The notes beneath the pieces were generated by a model. The model worked only from the letters and a program-made list of their open reading frames with translations, was not told the origin of the DNA and made no database searches. A program made the position numbers and the translations under genes. A DNA stretch of 64,000 bases from Cnuella takakiae (GTDB lineage: Bacteria > Bacteroidota > Bacteroidia > Chitinophagales > Chitinophagaceae): positions 2,575,716 to 2,639,715 of the forward strand of contig NZ_MTFE01000010.1 of NCBI RefSeq assembly GCF_001953305.1. The letters run 5' to 3'. Shown piece after piece: positions 51,049 to 59,458 of the stretch (positions within the stretch are counted from its first letter, which is position 1; the number at the start of each line of letters is the position of its first letter).

Positions 51049-51215
51049 GGTTAAAAGTTTTGTGGTTCAATAGCATTGGGCCACAAATCATACCAAAACA
51101 CAACCGGTGATGTGCAAGATGTAGAAAGGTTTCAAAGAGGAGCAACCCAGTTTAATACTTAAAAGAACTGCGCTGTACAACCGCCGTAAATTGCCTGGCT
51201 ATTAAAATGAAAATC

Positions 51216-51542
51216 CTATTCAGCAGTATCATCATCATCCACACTGCGGTCGCCTACTCCCTGGTTACTATCACCAGCCATCCGCGGCGGGATGGGTTGG
51301 TTGATATCGTCGTTGGAAGCCTGCATAGTATCATCTTTTGTGGGGTCGGTCTGGTCATCGCGTTCCGATTCTTCCGCAGTTTGCAAGGTGATATCGCCGT
51401 TTACATAAATAGGCGTGGTGTCCGATTCCCGGTTGGGATTAAGTTCATCACCCCGTATGGTGTCGGGGCCTTCGGTGCGGTCGTATTCGCGGATTTCTCC
51501 TGGTTCACCCAGTCCGTCATCTTGTTTTTTGTCTTGAGCCAT
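51216..51542 (-). CDS. small acidic, probably disordered protein (108 aa)
   Basis: From ATG 51542 (MAQDKKQDDGLG). Strongly acidic, rich in Asp, Glu, Thr, Gln and Pro (EYDRTEGPDTIRGDE, TAEESERDDQTDPTKDD), ending DRSVDDDDTAE. No fold, signal or membrane segment can be seen. It lies upstream of the 69-aa gene on the same strand, so the two small proteins may be coexpressed. Function unknown. Confidence 0.62.
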   Translation of the reverse strand: MAQDKKQDDGLGEPGEIREYDRTEGPDTIRGDELNPNRESDTTPIYVNGDITLQTAEESERDDQTDPTKDDTMQASNDDINQPIPPRMAGDSNQGVGDRSVDDDDTAE

Positions 51543-51610
51543 GAGGGTAATTTTTATTACTACCATCAGCTATTGTGCCAAGGGGATGCTGCCTGCTTTC
51601 CAACGGTTCT

Positions 51611-51651
51611 GTCCACAGCTAACAGGTATTCACAACCTGTTAGCTGTGGAC
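51611..51651. repeat. dispersed palindrome (CAGG/CCTG family)
   Basis: 17-bp perfect stem (51611-51627 with 51635-51651), core CTAACAGGT and ACCTGTTAG, loop of 7 nt, downstream of the aldo/keto reductase gene. Confidence 0.8.
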
Positions 51652-51677
51652 CATCAGTTCGGCTTCTAGGTCGGGGC

Positions 51678-52571
51678 TTACCGGTGTTGCTGGTAGGTAA
51701 GACCGGGTGCCACACCCCGCAGGCGGCTATAGCTTTCCTGGTCCAGCGGCGGTTCCTCCAGGGCTGCCAGCGCTTCCTGTAACTGCTGCGGGGTACGTAT
51801 GCCCACCACGGCGGAGGTAACTGCCGGGTGTTTAAAAACAAACTGGAGGGCCGTGCCGGTTAAGGTTCGGGAACCGGTGCCGACAGCCGCCATTTCCTGT
51901 GCCGCCCTGTCCACAACCAGTTCCCCATATTCGAGGTAAGGCTTGGGCGGTTTGCCCAGAAGCAATCCCTGTGCAAGGGCGCCTCGCACCAACACCCCGA
52001 TATTTCCCGAATAGGCCAGATCCAAAATATCTTCTTCAGGGCGTCGGTCCAGCAAGCTGTACTGAACCATCAGGCTGTCGATGCCGACATGGCCCACCCA
52101 ACGGCGCACCACGTTGGGCCGGATAGAGGAAATGCCATAGGCCCTGATCTTGCCCTGCTGTTTCAGCAGTTCAAAAGCTTCAATGGTTTCGTCCGTGGGG
52201 TCGTCGATGGTGCCGCCATGCAACTGGTAAAGGTCGATGTAGTCGGTTTGCAAACGGCGCAGGCTTGCTTCCGCAGCCTCGAGGATATAAGCTTTTTTGG
52301 GGTTCCAGTCCCAGCCGCTTCCATCGGGTCGCCACTGGTTGCCCACTTTTGTGGCAATAACTACTTCGCCCCGCTTTTCGCGGAAAGCCTTGCCCACCAG
52401 TTCTTCGTTGGCACCCTGTTCGTAGAGGTCGGCAGTATCAAACAGGTTAATGCCTTTTTCAAATGCCTCTTGCAGCAGCGCTATATTATCTTCCGTATTG
52501 CCTTTTAAAGACATACAGCCGAATGCAATACGGCTAACCTGTAATCCGGAGCGGCCAAGGGGGAGGAGCAT
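51678..52571 (-). CDS. aldo/keto reductase
   Basis: 297 residues, TIM-barrel NADPH-dependent oxidoreductase. The catalytic set is present: Asp and Tyr in LFDTADLYEQG, Lys in VIATKVGNQW, and His in YQLHGGTIDDP. NADP-binding residues lie near the C-terminus (SAVVGIRTPQQLQEALAAL). It belongs to the YajO/Tas-like group that reduces small aldehydes or ketones; the substrate is not known. It is a single gene with GT-rich repeats just upstream. Confidence 0.93.
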   Translation of the reverse strand: MLLPLGRSGLQVSRIAFGCMSLKGNTEDNIALLQEAFEKGINLFDTADLYEQGANEELVGKAFREKRGEVVIATKVGNQWRPDGSGWDWNPKKAYILEAAEASLRRLQTDYIDLYQLHGGTIDDPTDETIEAFELLKQQGKIRAYGISSIRPNVVRRWVGHVGIDSLMVQYSLLDRRPEEDILDLAYSGNIGVLVRGALAQGLLLGKPPKPYLEYGELVVDRAAQEMAAVGTGSRTLTGTALQFVFKHPAVTSAVVGIRTPQQLQEALAALEEPPLDQESYSRLRGVAPGLTYQQHR

Positions 52572-52579
52572 GGGAAAAG

Positions 52580-52763
52580 ATTGGGTGATTGGGTGATTGG
52601 TGATTGGGGTATTGGGTATTGGTAAACAAACTATTTAAGCTAAAGAAAAAAGAGCGCCAAAGGTTTTATCCCAGGCGCTCTTTTTTATTGTTAGATGCGT
52701 GTATTTGAGAAAACATTTACCAACCACTAATCGTTAATTCCCATTACCTAATACCCAATTATT
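52580..52763. repeat. GT-rich imperfect inverted repeat around a terminator
   Basis: Left arm with ATTGGGTGATTGGG and ATTGGGTATTGGTAA units (52580-52625), right arm with TTACCAACC and ACCTAATACCCAATTATT (52717-52763). They flank the terminator hairpin at 52646-52686 and reach the stop codon of the Fe-S protein gene. Confidence 0.62.
52646..52686 (-). terminator. intrinsic terminator of the Fe-S protein gene
   Basis: Stem GAGCGCC with GGCGCTC plus six A/T pairs on the outside, loop of 15 nt. It works in either direction. Confidence 0.85.
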
Positions 52764-54090
52764 CCTCCTTGCTCATCAGTTCTTCGGCCCAGCGGTCGCG
52801 GTCGTCAGGAGCAAATTTCCAGGGGGCAAAGTTGTTTTCCACGTTGCTGTACATGCCGTTCCACTCGCCGGGCTGGTTGCTTTCTTCCAGGGCCAGGTAG
52901 CGCTTCATCTGGTTGATGATGCTCAGCGGGTTGATCAGTACGGGACAGGCCTGCACACAGGCCTGGCAGGAGGTACAGGCCCAAAGTTCTTCGGTGGTGA
53001 TATAATCGTGGAGCAGGTTTTTGCCGCCTTCAGGCGCAGAACCGCTGTTGCCGTCCATGGTGGCACCCAGTTCTTCCACCCGGTCGCGGGTGTCCATCAT
53101 GATCTTGCGGGGGGAGAGTTTTTTTCCAGTCTGGTTGGCAGGACAGGCTTCGGTACAACGGCCGCATTCGGTACAGGTGTAGGCGTCGAGCAGGTTTTTC
53201 CAGCTCAGGTCGGTAACGTCCTTGGCGCCAAACTTCTTGGGTGCTTCGGCGGCTTCTGCCGGAATCTTGTCGGGCTCCATGGCATACAGCACTTCCCGCT
53301 GTATTTCGGGCATATTGGTCATCTCGGCCTGTGGCTCCACCTTCGCATAGTAGGTGTTGGGAAAGGCCAGGATGATGTGCAGGTGTTTTGAATATGGCAG
53401 GTAATTGAGAAAGGCGAAAATGCCCACAATGTGCAGCCACCAGGCAATGCGTTCAATGCCTACTAATGCACCCGAAGGCAGTCCTTGCAATGCCGGTGCA
53501 AGCAAACCCGAAATCCAGAAATTCGTTTGTACTTCGGCGTAATGGCCATACCCCTGCAATTGCAAAGCCCTGTCGGCACCATTCATCAACAGGAACAGCG
53601 ACATCAGCACAATTTCAAAAGTGAGGATGATATTGGCATCGCTACGGGGCCAGCCATTCAGTTCGGCCATGTTCAGGCGGCGCACTTTCAGGATGTTCCG
53701 GCGGGCCAGGAAAGCCACACAGGTAACCAGTACCAGTACTGCCAGTATCTCAAAAAAATTAATTACAAAAGCATAGAAGCCACCCAACACCCCGGCAAAC
53801 AGGCGGTGGGTACCCAGCAGGCCATCCAGTACAATTTCCAGTACCTCGATGTTGATGATGATAAAGCCTGCATACAGGATAAAGTGCATCAGGGCCACAA
53901 GGGGTTTGTCAAACATCCGCTTTTGGCCAAAGGCCATCAGCAATACGTTGCGCCACCGGTCGGGATGGGGCTTGATGTCCTCTTCGCGTCCCAGGTTAAT
54001 ATTGCGGCGAATGGCCTTTACTTTTTTGGCAAAAATGAAAATGGCAGCAGCCGCTAGTACCAGAAATAAAATTTGTTGCACAAGCTCCAT
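52759..54090 (-). CDS. membrane (Fe-S)-binding oxidoreductase, HdrD/NarI-like
   Basis: 443 residues. The N-terminal part (about 1-250) has five to six membrane segments like the gamma subunit of respiratory nitrate reductase. The cytoplasmic part has two [4Fe-4S] motifs: C306-x2-C309-x2-C312-x3-C316 (CTECGRCTEACP) and C372-x2-C375-x2-C378-x3-C382 (CTSCQACVQACP), as in the HdrD/GlpC family. It would carry electrons between the quinone pool and a cytoplasmic partner. Usually a gene for a cysteine-rich CCG-domain protein follows; here a terminator and an aldo/keto reductase gene follow instead. Confidence 0.88.
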   Translation of the reverse strand: MELVQQILFLVLAAAAIFIFAKKVKAIRRNINLGREEDIKPHPDRWRNVLLMAFGQKRMFDKPLVALMHFILYAGFIIINIEVLEIVLDGLLGTHRLFAGVLGGFYAFVINFFEILAVLVLVTCVAFLARRNILKVRRLNMAELNGWPRSDANIILTFEIVLMSLFLLMNGADRALQLQGYGHYAEVQTNFWISGLLAPALQGLPSGALVGIERIAWWLHIVGIFAFLNYLPYSKHLHIILAFPNTYYAKVEPQAEMTNMPEIQREVLYAMEPDKIPAEAAEAPKKFGAKDVTDLSWKNLLDAYTCTECGRCTEACPANQTGKKLSPRKIMMDTRDRVEELGATMDGNSGSAPEGGKNLLHDYITTEELWACTSCQACVQACPVLINPLSIINQMKRYLALEESNQPGEWNGMYSNVENNFAPWKFAPDDRDRWAEELMSKEE

Positions 54091-54274
54091 GTTCCCGGAT
54101 TAGATTTGCGCTAAGTTAAGTCAGGAAAAAGAGTTTGCCGTTGGCAGATAAGAGTTTGTGGTAAAGCTGTTGCTAAAAAATGGTGAGGCAGGTTATTGTG
54201 CAGCCTATTTTGGTAAGACCCTTTTTCGTTCCACAATCACTACCCCCGGCGCTTTCACAACCCAATAATTGTAC

Positions 54275-54784
54275 ATGTCCGCACATACTGCTGTTCGCAA
54301 TCAAATACTGTCGCAATCTGATGTTGGGCGCCGCCTGCGCCGCATGGCTATTGAAGTAGCCGAAAACAATACCGGGGAACCCGAGCTGGTGGTGGCCGGT
54401 GTGAACGGCAATGGAATGGTGGTGGCCCGCCAGCTGATAGCTGAGTTGAGGCAACTGCTGGCCATCAGTATTTCGGTGGTGGAGCTCCACCTCGATAAGC
54501 TGCAGCCCCTGGAAGTTTCCGTTACGCCGCACATGGATTTTTCGGGTAAAAACATCCTGATCGTGGATGATGTGGCCAATAGCGGCCGCACCCTGCTGTA
54601 CGCGGTAAAGCCTTTTTTGCAATACCAACCCAAAAAGATCCAGACCCTGGTGCTGGTGGAACGGAGCCACAAGGTTTTTCCCGTTACCTCGGACTTTGTA
54701 GGCTTATCGCTTTCCACCACCCTGCAGGAGCATATCTCGGTGGAAACGGCAGGTGCGGAGATCACGGGGGCTTGGTTGCATTAA
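54275..54784 (+). CDS. phosphoribosyltransferase (PyrR-like)
   Basis: 169 residues from ATG 54275. The type I PRPP loop is I-L-I-V-D-D-V-A-N-S-G-R-T with the acidic pair at D98 and D99. A PyrR-like arrangement (VVAGVNGNGMVVARQL early, then the flexible region, then VERSHKVFPVTSDFVGLSL) suggests a pyrimidine or hypoxanthine phosphoribosyltransferase or a regulatory relative; neighbours do not help. A TATTTTGG box about 60 nt upstream is a weak promoter candidate. Confidence 0.85.
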   Translation: MSAHTAVRNQILSQSDVGRRLRRMAIEVAENNTGEPELVVAGVNGNGMVVARQLIAELRQLLAISISVVELHLDKLQPLEVSVTPHMDFSGKNILIVDDVANSGRTLLYAVKPFLQYQPKKIQTLVLVERSHKVFPVTSDFVGLSLSTTLQEHISVETAGAEITGAWLH

Positions 54785-54815
54785 CCCCCTGTCCTTCCCA
54801 AAGGGGGAGCTTAGG
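54783..54815 (+). repeat. dispersed CCCCCTGTCC...GGGGGA repeat, copy 1
   Basis: 33-bp unit starting AACCCCCTGTCC and ending GGGGGAGCTTAGG, beginning inside the stop codon of the phosphoribosyltransferase gene. Near-identical units occur at 57752-57783 and, inverted, 57885-57916. Confidence 0.78.
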
Positions 54816-54857
54816 TAGGAGATTATATGTTTTAATAAGTTGTTCTTATTCGGACAC

Positions 54858-54990
54858 TGATGGGAACACGCATAGAACGGATGGGACGGATAGAAGCGGA
54901 TTTTGATTTTTTCTTAAGTAGCCAGACTGGTTTATTCTAAACAACCATCTGTTATTATCTGTTCCATCCGTCAAATCCGCGTTCCCATCA
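54858..54990. repeat. long imperfect inverted repeat (ACGGATGGGACGGAT family)
   Basis: Left arm TGATGGGAAC-n-CG... with ACGGATGGGACGGATA and GCGGATTTTGATTT, right arm its degenerate complement ending CGCGTTCCCATCA. Arms of about 50 nt, spacer about 30 nt. No gene lies in the gap from 54785 to 55000. Confidence 0.78.
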
Positions 54991-55000
54991 AAACCAATGA

Positions 55001-55948
55001 TCAAAAGAATCCGCCCTTCAGTTTCCCTCCTTCCAAATTCAACCCTGGTGTTGGCAGCTTCAGGCAATTGAGTGCAAACAAAAGGGTACGCACTGCTTTC
55101 CGGCCAGTTTTGATTCGGGTGAAATCGATATCAGGAGCAAGGTACCACTGTCTTGACCTTTGGATGTCGGGGCGGTGAAAGGTGCAGTTACCATTCTTAT
55201 CAAAAGCTTCGTTGCGGAAGCCGCCATACATTCCACTGGCACCATAACCCATTGCAAGGTTGAGCCAGGAAGGCAGCCGGCTTTGCTCCAGGAATGATTT
55301 CAGGTTTACGCAGAGCCAATAGGTTTGGGTGTTGTAATCTTTTAAGGCCCTTTCTGCAAAATTTGTCCCGAACAACTGCCTCGCCCTTACCTCCAAATCG
55401 GCAGGGTACCGCCTGGGCATAACCGAGAATTTGAACTGAATGCGCTGTTCTTTCCATGCCAGCTCTTGCCCCGCAAACAATAAAGTTCCTGCGGTATTGG
55501 CTGCCATATCTGCCCAGCTCCAGCCCCATTTTTCAGAATGGGCATCCATCCACTCAATCCCGGTAAGATAGACCAGGCTCCCTGCGCCCGCAGCCAATAA
55601 GGATTGTTTTTCCTCCAAACCGGCCCACCGCCACATAGGGGTATTGGCCCTTGCCAGTTGGTACGCCGACCAGCCATGACCGAGCTTGTCCATCTGCAGC
55701 CATTCGCGGCCATCATTAAACAAGTGAAAACCGGTTCGGGCATATTGCTGGTACCATGCTTTGTTCAGGGCAAAAAGGCTGGCGCCATAAGCCAGTGATA
55801 TGCCGCAGGCAACCTGCAGGGGCCGTTTGGTGCCCTGGCTCAGCTGATGTGGTACACCTGTTGTTGGTGCCGGTGCATGCAAGCTATCCTGTCCCTGGCA
55901 ATAGGGGGCAAGCAGTAGCAGCCAGCATAGGGTACACCATGTTTTCAT
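55001..55948 (-). CDS. DUF2279 (YfiM-like) secreted protein
   Basis: 315 residues from ATG 55948, which gives a signal peptide (MKTWCTLCWLLLLAPYCQG). The DUF2279 signature is the block DKLGHGWSAYQLARA with GIEWMDAHSEKWGWSWADMAANTAGT in two parts. The family is expected in the outer membrane or periplasm with no known activity. A longer frame back to 56146 would cross the promoter region of the divergent mutase gene and is rejected. The gap between the two start codons is 80 bp. Confidence 0.83.
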   Translation of the reverse strand: MKTWCTLCWLLLLAPYCQGQDSLHAPAPTTGVPHQLSQGTKRPLQVACGISLAYGASLFALNKAWYQQYARTGFHLFNDGREWLQMDKLGHGWSAYQLARANTPMWRWAGLEEKQSLLAAGAGSLVYLTGIEWMDAHSEKWGWSWADMAANTAGTLLFAGQELAWKEQRIQFKFSVMPRRYPADLEVRARQLFGTNFAERALKDYNTQTYWLCVNLKSFLEQSRLPSWLNLAMGYGASGMYGGFRNEAFDKNGNCTFHRPDIQRSRQWYLAPDIDFTRIKTGRKAVRTLLFALNCLKLPTPGLNLEGGKLKGGFF

Positions 55949-56028
55949 GAACCCAAATGTACCTTGCTGCGCCTTTTTATGTACACTTGCAAAACTTTTC
56001 ACCTTACGCACCAAAAAATTATTATTTG

Positions 56029-57753
56029 ATGGACGCAGCAATACAACAAAGAGTAGATACCTGGCTGAATGGCAATTATGACGAAGAAGTGAAGGCAGGC
56101 ATCCGCAAGCAGCAGTCGGAAAACCCCGATGACTTGGCTGATGCATTTTACCGCAACCTGGAATTTGGCACCGGTGGCCTGCGTGGCCTGATGGGCATTG
56201 GCACCAACCGGATGAATAAATACACGGTGGGTATGGCTACCCAGGGCTTTGCCAACTACCTGCGCCAAACCTTTGGTGAAGGCGAGATCAAAGTGGCCAT
56301 TGCACACGACAGCCGCAACAACAGCCGCTTCTTTGCCGAAACCACTGCCAATGTTTTTGCCGCCAACGGCATCAAGGTGTTTCTTTTTGAAGACATGCGC
56401 CCCACACCGGAATTGTCTTTTACCATCCGTCACCTGGGTTGCCAGGGCGGTGTGGTATGTACTGCTTCGCACAACCCCAAAGAATATAACGGTTATAAAG
56501 CATACTTCAACGATGGTGGCCAGCTGGTGCCCCCACATGATAAAAACGTGATTGCCGAAGTGGAGAAAATTGCTTCGGTAGATGAAGTGAAGTTTACCGG
56601 CGGTGAAGCCAATATCACCATCGTGGGCAAAGAGCTGGATGAGGCTTATATCCAGATGGTAAAAGGGCTGAGCGTGAACCCCGATGTAATCGCGCAGCAA
56701 AAAGACCTCAAGATCGTTTATACACCTATTCATGGTACCGGTATCAAACTGGTGCCACAGGTGCTGAAAGCTTACGGCTTTACCAATGTTTCCATTGTTG
56801 AAGAGCAAAGCGAGCCCAATGGTAATTTCCCTACCGTGGTTTACCCCAACCCCGAAGAAAGCGAAGCCATGAGCATTGGCCTGAAAAAGGCTGAAGCTCT
56901 GGATGCCGACATCCTGCTGGGTACCGACCCCGACAGCGACCGCGTAGGTATTGGTGTGAAAGATAATGAAGGCAAATGGGTACTCCTGAATGGCAACCAG
57001 ACCGCTGTGCTGGCATTCAACTACCTCATTGAAAGCCGCAAGGAAAAAGGCCTGCAGCAACCCAACGACATGGTGGTGAAAACCATCGTGACCACCAACA
57101 TGATCGATGTGTTTGCCGAGCGCAATGGCGTTAAATGTTACAATGTACTCACCGGCTTTAAGTGGATCGCGGAGTTGATCAAGGAAAAAGAAGCGGCCGA
57201 AAACTATGTGATCGGTGGAGAAGAAAGCTATGGCCTGATGATCGGCAAGGAGCTGCGCGACAAGGACGCCATCAGCGCTGTTGCCATCCTTTGCGAAATG
57301 GCTGCTTATGAAAAAGCCCATGGCCGCAGCCTGTTCCAGAAGTTGCTCCAGCTGTATGTTGATTACGGCTTTTTCCTCGAGCACCTTATTTCCATCACCA
57401 AGAAAGGCCGCGACGGCCAGCAGCAGATTGCCGATATGATGGAGCGCTTCCGCAACAACCCGCCGCAAACCCTTGCAGGCAGCCCTGTTGCCACCCTGCT
57501 GGATTACGAAAAGCGGGTACGTACTGACCTGCAGAGCGGACAGCAGTCGCCCATTGAACTGCCCAAGAGCAATGTGTTACAATTTGAAACCGCTGATGGT
57601 ACCAAGGTGAGTGCCCGCCCAAGCGGTACCGAACCCAAGATCAAGTTTTATTTCAGCGTGAATGCTCCTTTATCATCGGTTGAGGAGTTTGAAAAAGTTC
57701 AAAGCGAACTGAAGGCTAAGATCCAGACCATTATCAGCGACCTGGCACTTTAA
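56029..57753 (+). CDS. phospho-sugar mutase (phosphoglucomutase/phosphomannomutase family)
   Basis: 574 residues from ATG 56029. All four alpha-D-phosphohexomutase motifs are present: the phosphoserine loop T-A-S147-H-N-P, the metal site G-T-D-P-D-S-D-R, the sugar-recognition loop G-G-E-E-S-Y-G, and the phosphate-binding R-P-S-G-T-E-P-K. It interconverts hexose 1- and 6-phosphates (glucose most likely, given its length and branch). It has no operon partner and ends at a palindromic repeat. Confidence 0.95.
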   Translation: MDAAIQQRVDTWLNGNYDEEVKAGIRKQQSENPDDLADAFYRNLEFGTGGLRGLMGIGTNRMNKYTVGMATQGFANYLRQTFGEGEIKVAIAHDSRNNSRFFAETTANVFAANGIKVFLFEDMRPTPELSFTIRHLGCQGGVVCTASHNPKEYNGYKAYFNDGGQLVPPHDKNVIAEVEKIASVDEVKFTGGEANITIVGKELDEAYIQMVKGLSVNPDVIAQQKDLKIVYTPIHGTGIKLVPQVLKAYGFTNVSIVEEQSEPNGNFPTVVYPNPEESEAMSIGLKKAEALDADILLGTDPDSDRVGIGVKDNEGKWVLLNGNQTAVLAFNYLIESRKEKGLQQPNDMVVKTIVTTNMIDVFAERNGVKCYNVLTGFKWIAELIKEKEAAENYVIGGEESYGLMIGKELRDKDAISAVAILCEMAAYEKAHGRSLFQKLLQLYVDYGFFLEHLISITKKGRDGQQQIADMMERFRNNPPQTLAGSPVATLLDYEKRVRTDLQSGQQSPIELPKSNVLQFETADGTKVSARPSGTEPKIKFYFSVNAPLSSVEEFEKVQSELKAKIQTIISDLAL

Positions 57754-57783
57754 CCCCCTGTCCCCATGAAGGGGGAACTTAGG
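57752..57783 (+). repeat. dispersed CCCCCTGTCC...GGGGGA repeat, copy 2
   Basis: 32-bp unit beginning at the last bases of the mutase stop codon. Together with the inverted copy at 57885-57916 it forms a large imperfect palindrome around a terminator. Confidence 0.82.
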
Positions 57784-57800
57784 TCATTTATTTACTTTAA

Positions 57801-57836
57801 AGATAACGCCCCTCTGCTATAGAAGGGCGTTATTAA
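57801..57836. terminator. hairpin terminator between two converging genes
   Basis: Stem ATAACGCCC with GGGCGTTAT (57803-57811 and 57825-57833), A/T-rich on both sides. Confidence 0.72.
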
Positions 57837-57884
57837 TTTATGCATGTTGAACTAAATCTTTCTACAATAAAGCAGCCCCTCCGG

Positions 57885-57916
57885 CCCAAGTTCCCCTTTC
57901 AGGGGGACAGGGGGTT
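57885..57916 (-). repeat. dispersed CCCCCTGTCC...GGGGGA repeat, copy 3 (inverted)
   Basis: Matches the complement of copy 2 at about 28 of 32 positions. It contains the stop codon and the last five codons of the methyltransferase gene at 57899. Confidence 0.82.
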
Positions 57917-58498
57917 CGGTATCAACTTCGGCACTTGTTTACGGTACTGGATATAGCTGTCGCCAAATTCCCTGATTAGCTTTTGCTCTTCCCACTCAAT
58001 TGCCAATAGGGTGTAAATGGTAATGACGCTATTGGCAATCAGGAGGGCAACAACAGGGTAGTAGAGCCATCCACCCCAAATGGCAAGAAAGGTACCGGAG
58101 TACAACGGGTGGCGCACATAACGGTGAATGCCGCTGATCTGGAGTTGGTTGGCCGCCTGTTCATCGTTCAGGTACAGGCTTTTGAGGCCGCTCAGGTGCA
58201 TGAAATATTTGCGTATGCAAATGGCCATCACCACCATGCCACCAATACCTACCAGTATACCCAGTGAGCGGGTCCACCAGGTGGGCCCAAAAACAAGGGG
58301 AGAATCAATTATAAGGTGGTACCACACCAGGATGCCAAGGGTCAGGAAAGCAAAAAGGGTATAATACAACCGGTACAGCCGGAACTGCCTGCCCATGAGT
58401 CGTTGCATCATGCCCTTCCACCTGATACTTGCCAGCAGGCTATGCAGGGCGCAAAACAGGATCCAGCCGAAGAGCAGTACAAGGTGTGCGGTATTCAT
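57899..58498 (-). CDS. isoprenylcysteine carboxyl methyltransferase-like membrane protein (ICMT/PEMT family)
   Basis: 199 residues, about five membrane segments. The SAM-binding C-terminal signature is present: GIHRYVRHPLYSGTFLAIWG then IEWEEQKLIREFGDSYIQYR, typical of the ICMT/phospholipid methyltransferase group. Bacterial members methylate small lipids or unknown membrane substrates. Its final residues NPLSP and stop codon are encoded by a dispersed repeat unit, so the original C-terminus was probably altered by repeat insertion. Confidence 0.85.
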   Translation of the reverse strand: MNTAHLVLLFGWILFCALHSLLASIRWKGMMQRLMGRQFRLYRLYYTLFAFLTLGILVWYHLIIDSPLVFGPTWWTRSLGILVGIGGMVVMAICIRKYFMHLSGLKSLYLNDEQAANQLQISGIHRYVRHPLYSGTFLAIWGGWLYYPVVALLIANSVITIYTLLAIEWEEQKLIREFGDSYIQYRKQVPKLIPNPLSP

Positions 58499-58723
58499 GC
58501 AGGTACAAGGTAAAAACTATTATGCCATACAAGATTTTAATATCGGCTTCACCGCACGGGTTTCTAAAACCTGTGAAGTGTGTGTTCAAACCGGTTTCCG
58601 TGCGATCCAGTTTTTTTCCACAACCCCTCAAGCCCGGCAGTATGGCGGGGTTGAGGCCTTTTTTCCCACCTTGTTTTTGATCGTTTGGGCCATATATAAA
58701 ATGGCGCAACCCTGCCCGCAGGC

Positions 58724-58731
58724 TATCTTTG
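58724..58731 (+). promoter_or_regulatory. -7 box TATCTTTG, 4 nt before pcm
   Basis: Exact TAnnTTTG match with ATG 4 nt later, suggesting a leaderless transcript. Same arrangement as at 17363. Confidence 0.5.
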
Positions 58732-58735
58732 CACC

Positions 58736-59392
58736 ATGAGGAAGTACGAAGACAGCTACCGCCACAAAGGGCTACGACGAAAACTGGTTGAAACCATCCG
58801 TGCTAAAGGTATCACCGATGAAAAGGTGCTGGCTGCCATCGAAAATATTCCCCGTCATTATTTCCTGGAATCTGCCTTTGAAGATGTGGCTTACGAGGAT
58901 CGGGCTTTCCCCATTGGCGAAGGACAAACCATCTCACAGCCTTATACCGTTGCCTACCAAACGCAGCTGCTGGAGGTAAAACCTTTTCAGAAAGTGTTGG
59001 AAATTGGTACCGGCAGCGTTTACCAGGCTTCGGTGCTGGCCGAAATGGGCGTACAGGTGTTTACCATTGAAAGGCAGAAAAAGCTGTTTGACCAGAATAA
59101 AAAATTTGCCTACCTGCGTAAGTATCCCAACATCAAATTCTTCTATGGCGATGGCTTTGAAGGCCTGCCCACCTATGGTCCCTTCGACCGGGTGATCATC
59201 ACGGCGGCTGCACCATTTGTGCCGCAAAAACTGATTGACCAGATGAAGCCCGGAGGCATTATGGTTATTCCTGTTGATGCCGGCGAGTACCAGATCATGA
59301 AGCGGTTAATCAAACAAGCCGATGGCTCGGTGGTGGAAGAAGCTTATGATCGCTTTTCCTTTGTGCCCATGCTGGTGGGCAAAAACGATTAA
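58736..59392 (+). CDS. pcm: protein-L-isoaspartate O-methyltransferase
   Basis: 218 residues, the usual length. It repairs isoaspartyl residues in aged proteins with S-adenosylmethionine. Signatures: IPRHYFLES, AFPIGEGQTISQPYTVAYQT, the SAM motif VLEIGTGSVYQASVLAEMG, FYGDGFEG and FDRVIITAAAP. The SAM motif has Val where many homologues have Gly (GTGSGYQ), a variation I cannot interpret from sequence alone. A short hairpin terminator follows at 59459. Confidence 0.93.
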   Translation: MRKYEDSYRHKGLRRKLVETIRAKGITDEKVLAAIENIPRHYFLESAFEDVAYEDRAFPIGEGQTISQPYTVAYQTQLLEVKPFQKVLEIGTGSVYQASVLAEMGVQVFTIERQKKLFDQNKKFAYLRKYPNIKFFYGDGFEGLPTYGPFDRVIITAAAPFVPQKLIDQMKPGGIMVIPVDAGEYQIMKRLIKQADGSVVEEAYDRFSFVPMLVGKND

Positions 59393-59458
59393 CCTGCCCG
59401 TTCAGGGATGCAGGCTTACTGAATAGTCCTAAACTGTTGTGGTAAATTTTATACTTTC

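Noticed and set aside
51204-51782. 191-codon plus-strand frame
   Set aside because: Antisense to the acidic 108-residue protein and to the 3' end of the aldo/keto reductase gene; no signature.
55999-57468. 489-codon open frame on the minus strand
   Set aside because: Antisense to the phospho-sugar mutase gene with its four intact motifs; no domain content of its own.
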